DNA of 64,000 nucleotides from Undibacterium piscinae (GTDB lineage: Bacteria; Pseudomonadota; Gammaproteobacteria; Burkholderiales; Burkholderiaceae_D), in NCBI GenBank assembly GCA_003970805.2, contig CP051152.1, positions 558,001 to 622,000 of the forward strand. Direction: 5' to 3'. The notes beneath the pieces were generated by a model. The model was given only the letters and a program-made list of their open reading frames with translations. It was not told the origin of the DNA and made no database searches. How positions within the stretch are numbered: position 1 is the first letter of the stretch; each line of letters opens with the position of its first letter. Below are positions 49,513 to 57,727 of this stretch, piece after piece. A program made the position numbers and the translations under genes.

Positions 49513-49799
49513 ATCGGTTGCGCCTCCGCGAGCACCTTGGCCCGGAACTTCGGCGGCAGGTCGCCGGGAGTCAGCAGATCGACGTCAACGCCGAGCAGCG
49601 ATTTCAGTTCTTCTTCCAAATCGCCCAAGTCCAACAACGTGGCACCGGGCAGCGCATCGACCAACAGGTCGAGGTCGCTGCCATCCCGGTCGGTGCCATG
49701 CAGCACCGAGCCGAAGACGCGCGGGTTCGCGGCGCGAAAGCGGCCTACCGCTTCACGCACTGCGCTTCGCTTCATGTCAAGCACAACAGACGGTCGCAT
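49509..49799 (-). CDS. mntA: MNT nucleotidyltransferase antitoxin (MntA family)
   Basis: Minimal nucleotidyltransferase that neutralises HepT by transferring AMP from ATP onto it. About 96 residues; the catalytic motif GS-x10-D-x-D is exact (GSVLHGTDRDGSDLDLLV), with the third acidic residue probably in GVDVDLLTP. Starts at ATG 49799 with GGATGCGC before it, or two codons upstream at 49805. Cotranscribed with hepT and divergent from tnpA, sharing a 150-base AT-rich control region. Confidence 0.9.
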   Translation of the reverse strand: MRPSVVLDMKRSAVREAVGRFRAANPRVFGSVLHGTDRDGSDLDLLVDALPGATLLDLGDLEEELKSLLGVDVDLLTPGDLPPKFRAKVLAEAQPI

Positions 49800-49805
49800 G
49801 CGCAT

Positions 49806-49957
49806 CCTTTCTTATCGAAACTCGTTGAGATGATATGCAATCAAGAATAGAATTTCAAGAACTATTTTCGAGAATCGCAATGCCTTGATTCCCGTGCCGC
49901 GCCGGTTGCCTTGGCGGGCTTGTCACAAACCTACGTTTTCAAGAAGAAGGAAACCGC
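49806..49957. promoter_or_regulatory. divergent mntA/tnpA control region, possible res site
   Basis: About 150 AT-rich bases inside an otherwise GC-rich transposon. It contains several related TTCAAGAA / TTCGAGAAT-like half sites (about 49840-49880). Promoters for mntA and tnpA must be here, and it is the most res-like stretch of the element, though the repeats are imperfect. Confidence 0.35.
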
Positions 49958-52924
49958 ATGCCCCGCCGTTCGATCCTCTCCGCCGCCGAGCGCGAAAGCC
50001 TGCTGGCGTTGCCGGACACCAAGGATGAGTTGATCCGTCACTACACGTTCAGCGAAAGCGACCTCTCCATCATCCGGCAGCGGCGCGGCCCGGCCAATCG
50101 GCTGGGCTTCGCGGTGCAGCTCTGCTACCTGCGCTTTCCCGGCGTCATCCTTGGCGCTGATGAGCCACCGTTCCCGCCATTGCTGAGACTGGTCGCCAAC
50201 CAGCTCAAGGTCGGCATCGAAAGCTGGGACGAGTACGGGCAGCGTGAGCAGACCCGACGCGAGCACCTGGTCGAGCTGCAAACGGTGTTCGGCTTCCAGC
50301 CGTTCACGATTGGCCACTACCGGCAGGCTGTCCAGTTGCTGACCGAGCTGGCCATGCAAACCGACAAGGGCATCGTGCTGGCCAGAGCCTTGATCGAGCA
50401 CCTGCGGCGGCAGTCGGTCATTGTGCCCGCCCTCAACGCCGTCGAGCGGGCGAGCGCCGAAGCGATTACCCGCGCCAACCGGCGTCTCTACGACGCCTTG
50501 GCTGAGCCGCTGACGGACGTGCATCGCCGTCGCCTCGACGATCTGCTCAAGCGCCGCGACAACGGCAAGACGACGTGGCTGGCCTGGCTGCGGCAATCCC
50601 CGGTCAAACCAAACTCGCGGCACATGCTGGAACACATCGAACGCCTCAAGGCGTGGCAGGCGCTCGACCTGCCCTCCGGCATCGAGCGGCTGGTTCACCA
50701 GAACCGGCTGCTCAAGATCGCCCGCGAGGGCGGCCAGATGACGCCCGCCGACCTGGCGAAGTTCGAGCCGCAGCGGCGTTACGCGACCCTGGTGGCGCTC
50801 GCCATCGAGGGCATGGCCACCGTCACCGACGAAATCATCGACCTGCATGACCGCATCCTGGGCAAGCTGTTCAATGCCGCCAAGAACAAGCATCAGCAGC
50901 AGTTCCAGGCATCCGGCAAGGCGATCAATGCCAAGGTGCGGCTGTTCGGGCGCATCGGCCAGGCGCTGATCGAGGCCAAGCAAGCGGGCCGCGATCCGTT
51001 CGCCGCCATCGAGGCCGTCATGTCCTGGGATGCTTTCGCCGAGAGCGTCACCGAAGCGCAGCGGCTCGCGCAACCCGAGGACTTCGATTTCCTGCACCGC
51101 ATCGGCGAGAGCTACGCCACGCTGCGCCGCTACGCGCCGGAATTTCTCGACGTGCTCAAGTTGCGGGCCGCGCCCGCCGCCAAGGACGTACTCGACGCCA
51201 TCGAGGTGCTGCGCAGCATGAACAGCGACAACGCCCGCAAGGTGCCCACCGACGCGCCGACCGAGTTCATCAAGCCGCGCTGGCAGAAGCTGGTGATGAC
51301 CGACACCGGCATCGACCGGCGCTACTACGAACTGTGCGCGCTGTCGGAGCTGAAGAACGCGCTGCGCTCCGGCGACATCTGGGTGCAAGGCTCGCGCCAG
51401 TTCAAGGACTTCGAGGACTACCTGGTGCCGCCCGCGAAATTCGCCAGCCTCAAGCAGGCCAGCGAATTGCCGCTGGCCGTGGCCACCGATTGCGACCAGT
51501 ACCTGCATGACCGGCTGACGCTGCTGGAAACGCAGCTCGCCACCGTCAACCGCATGGCGCTGGCCAACGAGCTGCCGGACGCCATCATCACGGAGTCGGG
51601 CCTGAAGATCACGCCGCTCGATGCGGCGGTGCCCGATACCGCACAGGCCCTGATCGACCAGACGGCGATGATCCTACCGCACGTCAAGATCACCGAATTG
51701 CTGCTGGAGGTAGACGAATGGACGGGCTTCACCCGGCACTTCGCCCACCTGAAGTCAGGCGACCTGGCCAAGGACAAAAACCTGTTGCTGACCACGATCC
51801 TCGCCGACGCGATCAACCTGGGCCTGACCAAGATGGCGGAATCGTGCCCCGGCACGACCTACGCCAAGCTGGCCTGGCTGCAAGCCTGGCACATCCGCGA
51901 CGAAACCTACGGGGCGGCACTGGCCGAGCTGGTCAACGCGCAGTTCCGACATCCCTTCGCCGAGCATTGGGGCGACGGCACCACGTCATCGTCGGACGGC
52001 CAGAACTTCCGCACCGGCAGCAAGGCCGAGAGCACCGGCCACATCAATCCGAAATACGGCAGCAGCCCAGGGCGGACGTTCTACACCCATATCTCCGACC
52101 AGTACGCGCCGTTCCACACCAAGGTCGTGAACGTCGGCGTGCGCGACTCGACCTACGTGCTCGACGGCCTGCTGTATCACGAATCCGACCTGCGGATCGA
52201 GGAGCACTACACCGACACGGCAGGGTTCACGGACCACGTCTTCGCGTTGATGCACCTGCTGGGCTTCCGCTTCGCCCCGCGCATTCGTGACCTGGGCGAC
52301 ACCAAGCTCTACATCCCGAAGGGCGATGCCACCTACGAGGCGTTGAAACCGATGATCGGCGGCACGCTCAACATCAAGCACGTCCGCGCCCATTGGGATG
52401 AAATCCTGCGGATGGCCACCTCGATCAAGCAGGGCACGGCGACGGCCTCGCTGATGCTCAGGAAGCTTGGCAGCTACCCGCGCCAGAACGGCCTGGCCGT
52501 CGCCCTGCGTGAGCTGGGACGCATCGAGCGCACACTGTTCATCCTGGACTGGCTGCAAAGCGTCGAGCTGCGCCGCCGCGTGCATGCCGGGCTGAACAAA
52601 GGCGAGGCGCGCAACGCGCTGGCCCGCGCCGTGTTCTTCAACCGCCTGGGGGAAATCCGCGACCGCAGCTTCGAGCAGCAGCGCTACCGGGCCAGCGGCC
52701 TCAACCTGGTGACGGCGGCCATCGTGCTATGGAACACGGTCTATCTGGAGCGGGCCGCGAACGCCTTGCGTGGCCACGGTCAAGCCGTCGATGACGGCCT
52801 GTTGCAGTACCTGTCGCCGCTCGGCTGGGAGCACATCAACCTGACCGGCGATTACCTCTGGCGCAGCAGCGCCAAGATCGGCGCGGGCAAGTTCAGGCCG
52901 CTACGGCCGCTGCAACCGGCTTAG
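49958..52924 (+). CDS. tnpA: Tn3-family transposase TnpA
   Basis: DDE transposase for replicative transposition. 988 residues, full length: N-terminal repeat-binding region ([34 protein letters not shown]), central coiled part, and the C-terminal RNase H-like core. The catalytic residues lie in the family blocks SSDGQNF (first Asp), [11 protein letters not shown] (second Asp) and [15 protein letters not shown] (Glu). AAGGA precedes the ATG. The last codons run into the right terminal repeat, as usual. No break is seen, so it is probably active. A 525-codon frame on the opposite strand is only a GC-driven shadow. Confidence 0.97.
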   Translation: MPRRSILSAAERESLLALPDTKDELIRHYTFSESDLSIIRQRRGPANRLGFAVQLCYLRFPGVILGADEPPFPPLLRLVANQLKVGIESWDEYGQREQTRREHLVELQTVFGFQPFTIGHYRQAVQLLTELAMQTDKGIVLARALIEHLRRQSVIVPALNAVERASAEAITRANRRLYDALAEPLTDVHRRRLDDLLKRRDNGKTTWLAWLRQSPVKPNSRHMLEHIERLKAWQALDLPSGIERLVHQNRLLKIAREGGQMTPADLAKFEPQRRYATLVALAIEGMATVTDEIIDLHDRILGKLFNAAKNKHQQQFQASGKAINAKVRLFGRIGQALIEAKQAGRDPFAAIEAVMSWDAFAESVTEAQRLAQPEDFDFLHRIGESYATLRRYAPEFLDVLKLRAAPAAKDVLDAIEVLRSMNSDNARKVPTDAPTEFIKPRWQKLVMTDTGIDRRYYELCALSELKNALRSGDIWVQGSRQFKDFEDYLVPPAKFASLKQASELPLAVATDCDQYLHDRLTLLETQLATVNRMALANELPDAIITESGLKITPLDAAVPDTAQALIDQTAMILPHVKITELLLEVDEWTGFTRHFAHLKSGDLAKDKNLLLTTILADAINLGLTKMAESCPGTTYAKLAWLQAWHIRDETYGAALAELVNAQFRHPFAEHWGDGTTSSSDGQNFRTGSKAESTGHINPKYGSSPGRTFYTHISDQYAPFHTKVVNVGVRDSTYVLDGLLYHESDLRIEEHYTDTAGFTDHVFALMHLLGFRFAPRIRDLGDTKLYIPKGDATYEALKPMIGGTLNIKHVRAHWDEILRMATSIKQGTATASLMLRKLGSYPRQNGLAVALRELGRIERTLFILDWLQSVELRRRVHAGLNKGEARNALARAVFFNRLGEIRDRSFEQQRYRASGLNLVTAAIVLWNTVYLERAANALRGHGQAVDDGLLQYLSPLGWEHINLTGDYLWRSSAKIGAGKFRPLRPLQPA

Positions 52925-52957
52925 CGTGCTTTATTTTCCGTTTTCTGAGACGACCCC
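52920..52957 (-). repeat. transposon right terminal inverted repeat
   Basis: Perfect 38-base reverse complement of 46503-46540, ending GACGACCCC at the junction with nucC. Confidence 0.95.
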
Positions 52958-52962
52958 TGATC
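52958..52962. repeat. target-site duplication, right copy (TGATC)
   Basis: Matches 46498-46502; on the coding strand it is GATCA, covering codon 70 and the first two bases of codon 71 of nucC. Confidence 0.95.
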
Positions 52963-53169
52963 GCTAAAAGCACCGGTGCTATCGACAACATGTGCCGATG
53001 TCGCTTGGTAACGCTGCGGCAAATATTGTTGTAGCAGTTTCAGCCAAACACCTTCGGTAGCATCGCCTTTCGTTCCTGGATGCGCAAATGCTTTTCGTGC
53101 GATCGAAAGCTGTAATTCAATATCTTGGTGTAGGCTGGCGAGCAGCCCGGATAAAGACCATTTACTCAT
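52958..53169 (-). pseudogene. nucC: NucC effector nuclease, N-terminal part (before transposon insertion)
   Basis: Codes residues 1-70 and two bases of codon 71: MSKWSLSGLLASLHQDIE through KAFAHPGTKGDATEGVW to VVDSTGAFSD, a close match to the E. coli NucC N-terminus. ATG 53169 is chosen because it gives MSKWSL, like MSDWSL in known NucC, with TGGAAAT upstream; five codons longer is possible. Translation now runs from here into the transposon repeat and ends after about ten foreign residues. No catalytic residue is in this part. It begins 23 bases after the CD-NTase stop. Confidence 0.92.
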
Positions 53170-53192
53170 TGTATTTCCAGTCATTTTTGTGA

Positions 53193-54092
53193 TTACGACA
53201 GAGGGAAACGCGGGCCGAACAGTTCGCGCCGCGCCTTGAGCGCATCGCCGTTTTGCCCCTTACGGACATAGTCAATGGCAACGGTTGCCTGGCGACCGGC
53301 TTCCTTGAGAAGTGTTTGCGCGCGCTGCTTCCGTGCGCTGTCCATGCCGTCACTGATAGCAGGCCCAAGGCCAGCCGGATCGGGCCAGGTATCGACAACA
53401 CGGTCAGCCAAGGTGGCGAACAATGCCTGAACTTCACGGTCGAATTGCCCGCCCCAGCCACCATGGAGACATTCCAGCGCCATGACTTCGAGAAGGAACG
53501 ACGGCTTTACAGGCTTCTCACCGTGCTTAGGGTTGTTGTTCCAGTACTTGACCATGCGCACCAGACCTTTCCATTCCTTCGAATAGGCGTCGTGCGCGTT
53601 GACCGCTTTCTCCGCATGGATCTTGGGATTGGTCTTGATCCACTTCCCGGTATCCGTGCAGGGAATTTCAAAGTCGTCGCCGGCAGCGAACGCCGGCACG
53701 ACGTCGATGCTCAAGATCCGGTGGTCCGTATTATCATCGAGGTCCGGCTTGACGCCAAAGTCGATGTTCACCGACCGCCCCTGCTTGCGCATGGCAGATG
53801 CCCCGTATTTTTCGACCAGCGCATCATAGACGTCGCTGACAATCACCGAGGGGGCCTTGTCGCGGTAGTGCTTTTCCGAGGCCGCCAGGATGAAGAAGAT
53901 GTCAATGTCCTTCAGCGGCTTGGTCTTGGTATGACGGGCATAGGAACCGGTCAGAAAATCGCGTTCAACGGCAAACTTGGTCGCGACGTATTCGCGCACC
54001 TCCTTGTGCCGCTGGCTGGCATTGGTTTGCTCACGGTCGGTAAGTTCAAGCCGCGATTTGAACTTGCGGAAGGCATCATTGACGGTCAGCAT
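53193..54092 (-). CDS. CBASS CD-NTase (cyclic oligonucleotide synthase)
   Basis: Nucleotidyltransferase of the cGAS/DncV-like group that makes the second messenger activating NucC, expected to be cyclic tri-AMP in NucC systems. 299 residues with the polymerase-beta signature: Gly49-Ser50 in TGSYARHT, Asp62 and Asp64 in KDIDIFF, third Asp129 in LSIDVVPAF. Active site therefore intact. The subclade is probably CdnD, by analogy with NucC operons that carry two HORMA proteins; this needs phylogeny. One-base overlap (TAATG) with the HORMA gene upstream. The effector downstream is broken, so its product has no known receiver here. Confidence 0.92.
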   Translation of the reverse strand: MLTVNDAFRKFKSRLELTDREQTNASQRHKEVREYVATKFAVERDFLTGSYARHTKTKPLKDIDIFFILAASEKHYRDKAPSVIVSDVYDALVEKYGASAMRKQGRSVNIDFGVKPDLDDNTDHRILSIDVVPAFAAGDDFEIPCTDTGKWIKTNPKIHAEKAVNAHDAYSKEWKGLVRMVKYWNNNPKHGEKPVKPSFLLEVMALECLHGGWGGQFDREVQALFATLADRVVDTWPDPAGLGPAISDGMDSARKQRAQTLLKEAGRQATVAIDYVRKGQNGDALKARRELFGPRFPLS

Positions 54093-54592
54093 TATGCTTT
54101 TCTCCAGTACGCGGCTTGGGCACCTAGGCCATTGTGTTCGACGGTCGATCCAAGGCTTTGCTTGACCATGCCGGTCGTGGAGCGAAATTCCACAGGTCCC
54201 CAGCCTTGAACATCCGGGCGGCCCGGCTTCGTTTTGAGCAAGACATCGTATTTGGCTTCCGACGGCACCACGCCTGCCTTTTGGATGGCGTAGCGCAACT
54301 GGTCCGTGTCGGTGTAAAAAGTGCCTTCATCGGTGGACCAGTTATAGACGATATCAAGATCCCAGCGCACAACCAATGCCCCGGTGACAGGGTGGTAGAT
54401 TTCCAGAATGACCTTTTCGAGATCCTGCGATGCGATCCATGTGCTCAACGCCAGCAGTTTGCTCTGCCAGGAATCGGTCAGTTCTTTGGGATTTAGTCCG
54501 CTAAGTCGGATGATGTCGCGGAAGCTTTTCAGGATGTTATCGGCGACATAGGTCACTGAGTGGGTGTAGGTATAGACGGAAACGGCGCTCAT
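54092..54592 (-). CDS. CBASS HORMA-domain protein (Cap7 type)
   Basis: Bacterial HORMA protein that senses closure peptides and, in the closed state, binds and switches on the CD-NTase. 166 residues: [20 protein letters not shown] at the N-terminus is the family opening, then [20 protein letters not shown] and the C-terminal safety-belt portion ([20 protein letters not shown]). ATGA overlap with the gene upstream and TAATG with the CD-NTase downstream show tight coupling. Its peptide ligand is unknown. Confidence 0.88.
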   Translation of the reverse strand: MSAVSVYTYTHSVTYVADNILKSFRDIIRLSGLNPKELTDSWQSKLLALSTWIASQDLEKVILEIYHPVTGALVVRWDLDIVYNWSTDEGTFYTDTDQLRYAIQKAGVVPSEAKYDVLLKTKPGRPDVQGWGPVEFRSTTGMVKQSLGSTVEHNGLGAQAAYWRKA

Positions 54593-55059
54593 TTCATAAA
54601 CCCTTCCACGTCAAGAACCAGGCTGGCGCCGCTTGCCGCAGGTATTTCGTTAGTCGTCAAGCCGCTCTCCATATCGCGCGCCGTGATTCTGGCCGAGTGC
54701 TCGGCCAGGGCACTGACCACCCATGACAGTTCGTCCTTGTTGCACGGAATGGATATGCCCCAGTCGCCATTGAGGGCATCAAAGCCAAGCGCACTTTCCT
54801 GTGCGTCGGATCCCTCCAGCGCATCATCGTCATATAAACAGTAAATGCGCGTCCGGGGACCGTCGCAAGTGACGATGATTGGCGCCGACCGGGGGCATTG
54901 GTCGGCGATACAGCTGGCGGCCACGCCAGCGACTGCGACCAAGGCTTTTCTGGCCTCGGTGGACTTGCCGCCAGTCAGCAATTCCACAATCGCCATCCAG
55001 GTGTCATGGGTGTTGCGAAAAGGGCTACTCTGGAACGTCCTGCGGATAACGGTCGTCAT
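54589..55059 (-). CDS. second HORMA-like CBASS protein (Cap8 / HORMA3 type)
   Basis: 156 residues, lying between HORMA and TRIP13 genes, the place where NucC-type operons such as that of Pseudomonas aeruginosa carry a second, divergent HORMA protein. Sequence: [74 protein letters not shown]. The assignment rests mainly on position and size; sequence similarity is weak to the eye. GGAGG lies just before the ATG and overlaps the TRIP13 stop (TAATG). A structure model would settle it. Confidence 0.65.
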   Translation of the reverse strand: MTTVIRRTFQSSPFRNTHDTWMAIVELLTGGKSTEARKALVAVAGVAASCIADQCPRSAPIIVTCDGPRTRIYCLYDDDALEGSDAQESALGFDALNGDWGISIPCNKDELSWVVSALAEHSARITARDMESGLTTNEIPAASGASLVLDVEGFMK

Positions 55060-55970
55060 TACAGACCTCCGCTTTTGCGGTTCATCTTGGCCTGAGTTGC
55101 CGCTGCGACGATGTCATCGGTGCTGACGAGGTTCGGATTGAGCGCTGTTTCTTTGCGCTGCGCCAGGGCACTCACCACCACTTTGCGGATGGTGCGGCCA
55201 TCGAGTCCTTCACATGCGGTGGCGCAGGCGCCGAACTCCGGCATAGACGAAAGCTTGCCAATGTTAGGGAATGTCCCAGCCAGGCCGGACAGGCAATCCG
55301 CCAAAATCTTGCGGCAGGCATCTGCGTCAGGGAGAGGGATCTGCAGGACCAGATCACAGCGTGAGGTGAATGCGGCGTCCACCGCTTGCGGGAAGTTGCT
55401 GGTCGCCACGAACAGGAGATTAGGAAAACGCTCGGCGAGCGTATCTAGCTGCACCAATACAGCATCAGTTGCACGATGTACATCAACTGGATTGGCATCC
55501 ATGCTCAGTTTCGCACGGTCGGCTGCAAGCGTTTCCACCTCGTCCAGCAGAACGATAGTTGGACCCAGAGCGGCTGCTTCGGCGATTGTCTGCGAGAAGA
55601 GTTCGGACACTGCCCGTTGTGTCTTGCCCATTGCAGAACTGGTCAGAGCATGCGGGTCGACCTGCAGCAAGCGCATTTTCTGGCCCTTAAGAAGCTCAGC
55701 AATACGGTTTGCAAGGCCTTTGGCCAGCGACGTTTTTCCGGTGCCGGGCGGCCCAACCAACAGAAGGACACCATGAAGGGGCAGGACACTGCGCGACACC
55801 TTCGGGCGGATCGTGAAATTAAGTATGGCCTGCGATACAAGCCGCTCCTTAATTTCAGAAGCAAGGATAATGGAGTCCCACAGATGACCAAGATCGGCGT
55901 TGGGCAGAGCTATATCGGAATGAATACCTTTTGGTAAATCCGCATCTTTCACTATGGTAAATTGAGTCAT
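55059..55970 (-). CDS. CBASS TRIP13/Pch2-like AAA+ ATPase (Cap6)
   Basis: Remodels closed HORMA back to the inactive state, keeping the system off in healthy cells. 303 residues from ATG 55970 (TQFTIVKDADLPKGI). Walker A GPPGTGKT at 73-80, Walker B IVLLDEVETL with D143-E144, sensor 1 VATSNFPQAVDAAFTSRCD, and a C-terminal lid with DGRTIRKVV sensor 2. The frame opens at 56045, but the ATG at 55970 overlaps the upstream stop (ATGA) and starts the conserved part. Intact. Confidence 0.92.
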   Translation of the reverse strand: MTQFTIVKDADLPKGIHSDIALPNADLGHLWDSIILASEIKERLVSQAILNFTIRPKVSRSVLPLHGVLLLVGPPGTGKTSLAKGLANRIAELLKGQKMRLLQVDPHALTSSAMGKTQRAVSELFSQTIAEAAALGPTIVLLDEVETLAADRAKLSMDANPVDVHRATDAVLVQLDTLAERFPNLLFVATSNFPQAVDAAFTSRCDLVLQIPLPDADACRKILADCLSGLAGTFPNIGKLSSMPEFGACATACEGLDGRTIRKVVVSALAQRKETALNPNLVSTDDIVAAATQAKMNRKSGGL

Positions 55971-56347
55971 AAATTCGCGCTTTCGTAAAAAAGTACTACG
56001 CACGGATGACTTGCCCATTTTCCCCTGTATACGGCGTTCAAACACCAGAACACACCTTTGAACTTGGTCTCGCCATCTTTGAACTGGCTGGCCGTTAATG
56101 CAAGATTATCTTGAAAATGTTTAAAGCGATTAATGACGTAGCGCCATTTCTCCGGCTCGGACTGTGAAGCTGTAAGGTCAGTCCATGCATCAAGCAAGGT
56201 ATTTCTTGGCGGTGGAGCCATCGCCAGATCAAGCATCTCTTGAGTAAAGATACTTGAAAGATTCGGTGCCGCAGCGTGATTCATTGATGCATTTAGCAAC
56301 CCCGCAAGCTTATTCGGACTATTTTGATTCACGATGACTCCCATCAT
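55967..56347 (-). CDS. unknown protein, first gene of the CBASS operon
   Basis: 126 residues from ATG 56347, or 121 from a GTG at 56332 that has GGAG five bases upstream; the frame stays open to a GTG at 56389. No domain is recognised. Visible: SPNKLAGLLNASMNHAAAPN, helical middle EMLDLAMAPPPRNTLLDAW, then EKWRYVINRFKHFQDN, FKDGETKFKGVFWCLNAVYR and a hydrophobic end HPCVVLFYESANL. No signal peptide, membrane span or obvious helix-turn-helix. Its stop overlaps the TRIP13 start by four bases, so it belongs to the CBASS transcript and is made first. It could be a regulator, phage-protein trap or extra HORMA partner; none can be chosen. Confidence 0.7.
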   Translation of the reverse strand: MMGVIVNQNSPNKLAGLLNASMNHAAAPNLSSIFTQEMLDLAMAPPPRNTLLDAWTDLTASQSEPEKWRYVINRFKHFQDNLALTASQFKDGETKFKGVFWCLNAVYRGKWASHPCVVLFYESANL

Positions 56348-56387
56348 GGCAATTCGATGTATTGGCCGCAATAATATCGTTTGAGAC

Positions 56388-56449
56388 ACTATATTTAGTA
56401 TCGACCAACTATATATAGTGAATATTACCTATTTAATGCTAAATATGGC
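56388..56449. promoter_or_regulatory. candidate CBASS operator: tandem 12-bp palindromes
   Basis: ACTATATATAGT at 56408-56419 is a perfect palindrome; ACTATATTTAGT at 56388-56399 differs by one base. Their centres are 20 bp apart, two helical turns. A third, weaker version (GCTAAATATGGC, 56438-56449) lies 30 bp further, three turns. All sit just upstream of the first CBASS gene. Such phasing is typical for a cooperatively binding dimeric repressor. The region also supplies TATA-like -10 boxes, so operator and promoter probably overlap. Confidence 0.55.
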
Positions 56450-56539
56450 ACTGTATAAATATACACCTAAATTATAAAAAGGGCGAATAATAAGTTATTG
56501 ATTGAGTGTTGCCGCTCCAATAAACTTGTAAAATTAAAA

Positions 56540-57544
56540 TTATTTACGTCGCAATAGCATTCCTGCTGCATTCTCTTCAAACTGCCCAGCCTCTTCGATA
56601 TAGCCTTGAACTGTCCCATCATGACGCCAGCCACCTTGCCGTTTAATGTCTTTAAAATCAGCGCCGGCACGATAGGCGCTGGTGGCCATGCCTCGGCGCA
56701 GACTATGACTGCTTAACTCTGGCATATAACCCAAACCGGCTTTCTTGGCGCAACTGGATAGAATAGTGTTGATGCTGCTTGGATGGAGCGCAACGCTGCC
56801 CACTTCATTCCATTTAGTGACGGTTCTGAAGAGTGACCCGGAGTCGATCTTGGCGGCTTCGAGCCAGGTACGCAATGCCGTGACTGGACAACACACCTCC
56901 TCACCATAAGGGATGGCCTTAGTAATTCCTTCACCTCGCTGATCTGTCTTTGAGCGTGGAAGCGTAATAACGATGCCCTCTGTCTCCCACGCGACATGCT
57001 CCACGTGCAGGGCCACAATTTCACTCCGGCGATATCCACCAAAATAACCCAGCTGTAGCAAGGCGTTGTCACGCTTAGCCAGAAGAGTATTGAGGTTTAG
57101 TAGATTGTCCACAATCCGTTCCAGATCCTCTACAGGTAGCGCCTTCGCTTTCTTTTTTGGTTTTCCATGTACGCGTTCAATGCCGATCAAAGTCTTACGT
57201 ACGGTTGAACTGGCAGTAGGATCGGCGAAGCCTTGATGAACATGCCATTGCGAGAGCGCGGTCAATCGTAACGCCAGTGTCCTGGGATTTAACGTATTTG
57301 CGAAGGCCAGTAGATACCGGATCGTCATGGGCTCATCACCAGGCAATACGCCTCCCCAGGTCAAATAGTGTTGGATAGCTGAGCGATACGTGCGACGGGT
57401 ATTGTCCGAGGTGGCCGCAGTTAAAAAAGCCTGGTGTTGCGCCATGAGATCGACGTTGGTGAGTGTACTAGCATTACCCACCAGTACCGGCGTAAGGAGA
57501 CTTGCTGAACTGTCACCATTTTGAGGTGGAATGTCGTCAATCAT
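56540..57544 (-). CDS. tyrosine recombinase, TnpS-like
   Basis: Site-specific recombinase of 334 residues. N-terminal SAM-like core-binding domain (NTRRTYRSAIQHYLTWGG, about 48-66) and C-terminal catalytic domain with Arg172 (GYRRSEI), Lys199 (RSKT), His280-x-x-Arg283 (HSLRRG), Trp306/His308 and nucleophile Tyr315 (TVQGYIEEAG). All residues are in place. It diverges from a KfrA-type coiled-coil gene; this pairing and spacing match TnpS/TnpT of Tn4651-like transposons. No Tn4651-type transposase is in the window, so it may be a relic or the integrase of the island. Confidence 0.85.
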   Translation of the reverse strand: MIDDIPPQNGDSSASLLTPVLVGNASTLTNVDLMAQHQAFLTAATSDNTRRTYRSAIQHYLTWGGVLPGDEPMTIRYLLAFANTLNPRTLALRLTALSQWHVHQGFADPTASSTVRKTLIGIERVHGKPKKKAKALPVEDLERIVDNLLNLNTLLAKRDNALLQLGYFGGYRRSEIVALHVEHVAWETEGIVITLPRSKTDQRGEGITKAIPYGEEVCCPVTALRTWLEAAKIDSGSLFRTVTKWNEVGSVALHPSSINTILSSCAKKAGLGYMPELSSHSLRRGMATSAYRAGADFKDIKRQGGWRHDGTVQGYIEEAGQFEENAAGMLLRRK

Positions 57545-57622
57545 GATTTAACGCTCAAATTGGTTGTTTGTATCGAAGATTACGCAGCATAGCATTTCTG
57601 CGCTTATCATGACACGCGATAA

Positions 57623-57642
57623 TTTAGTTTATCGAAACTAAA
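57623..57642. promoter_or_regulatory. candidate recombination core site
   Basis: TTTAGTTT-ATCG-AAACTAAA: perfect 8-bp inverted arms around four bases, in the gap between the divergent recombinase and KfrA-like genes. This is the form of a tyrosine-recombinase crossover core, although the spacer is shorter than the usual 6-8 bp. Confidence 0.45.
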
Positions 57643-57685
57643 ATATTTAATTTAATAAAATTTACAATATCGTTATTTAACGTTA

Positions 57686-57697
57686 TATTACGTAATA
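57686..57697. promoter_or_regulatory. palindrome upstream of the KfrA-like gene
   Basis: TATTACGTAATA, a perfect 12-bp palindrome 30 bases before the KfrA-like start, set among CGTTA and ACGTT half sites. A likely autoregulatory or accessory binding site. Confidence 0.45.
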
Positions 57698-57727
57698 CGT
57701 TTTACATTACTTTATTTGAGGCAGACT

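Larger units (their letters stand above)
46503..52957. mobile_element. complete Tn3-family transposon, 6,455 bp
   Basis: Bounded by 38-bp perfect inverted repeats beginning GGGGTCGTCTCAGAAAACGG and ending GCACGCTAAG, of the Tn21-related type, and by a 5-bp duplication (TGATC). Layout: tnpR at the left end reading outward, as the last of four overlapping minus-strand genes; a cupin; a HEPN/MNT pair; and tnpA reading outward into the right repeat. GC content is clearly higher than in the CBASS genes around it, a sign of separate origin. It is inserted in nucC. Both ends and tnpA are intact, so it may still move. Confidence 0.95.

Noticed and set aside
49931..51508. 525-codon open frame opposite tnpA
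   Set aside because: GC-rich third positions of tnpA keep the antisense frame open; the translation is low-complexity and resembles no family, and tnpA is clearly the real gene.
46503..52957. Metal or antibiotic resistance cargo in the transposon
   Set aside because: The passenger genes are a cupin, a HEPN/MNT pair and small unknowns; no resistance family is seen.
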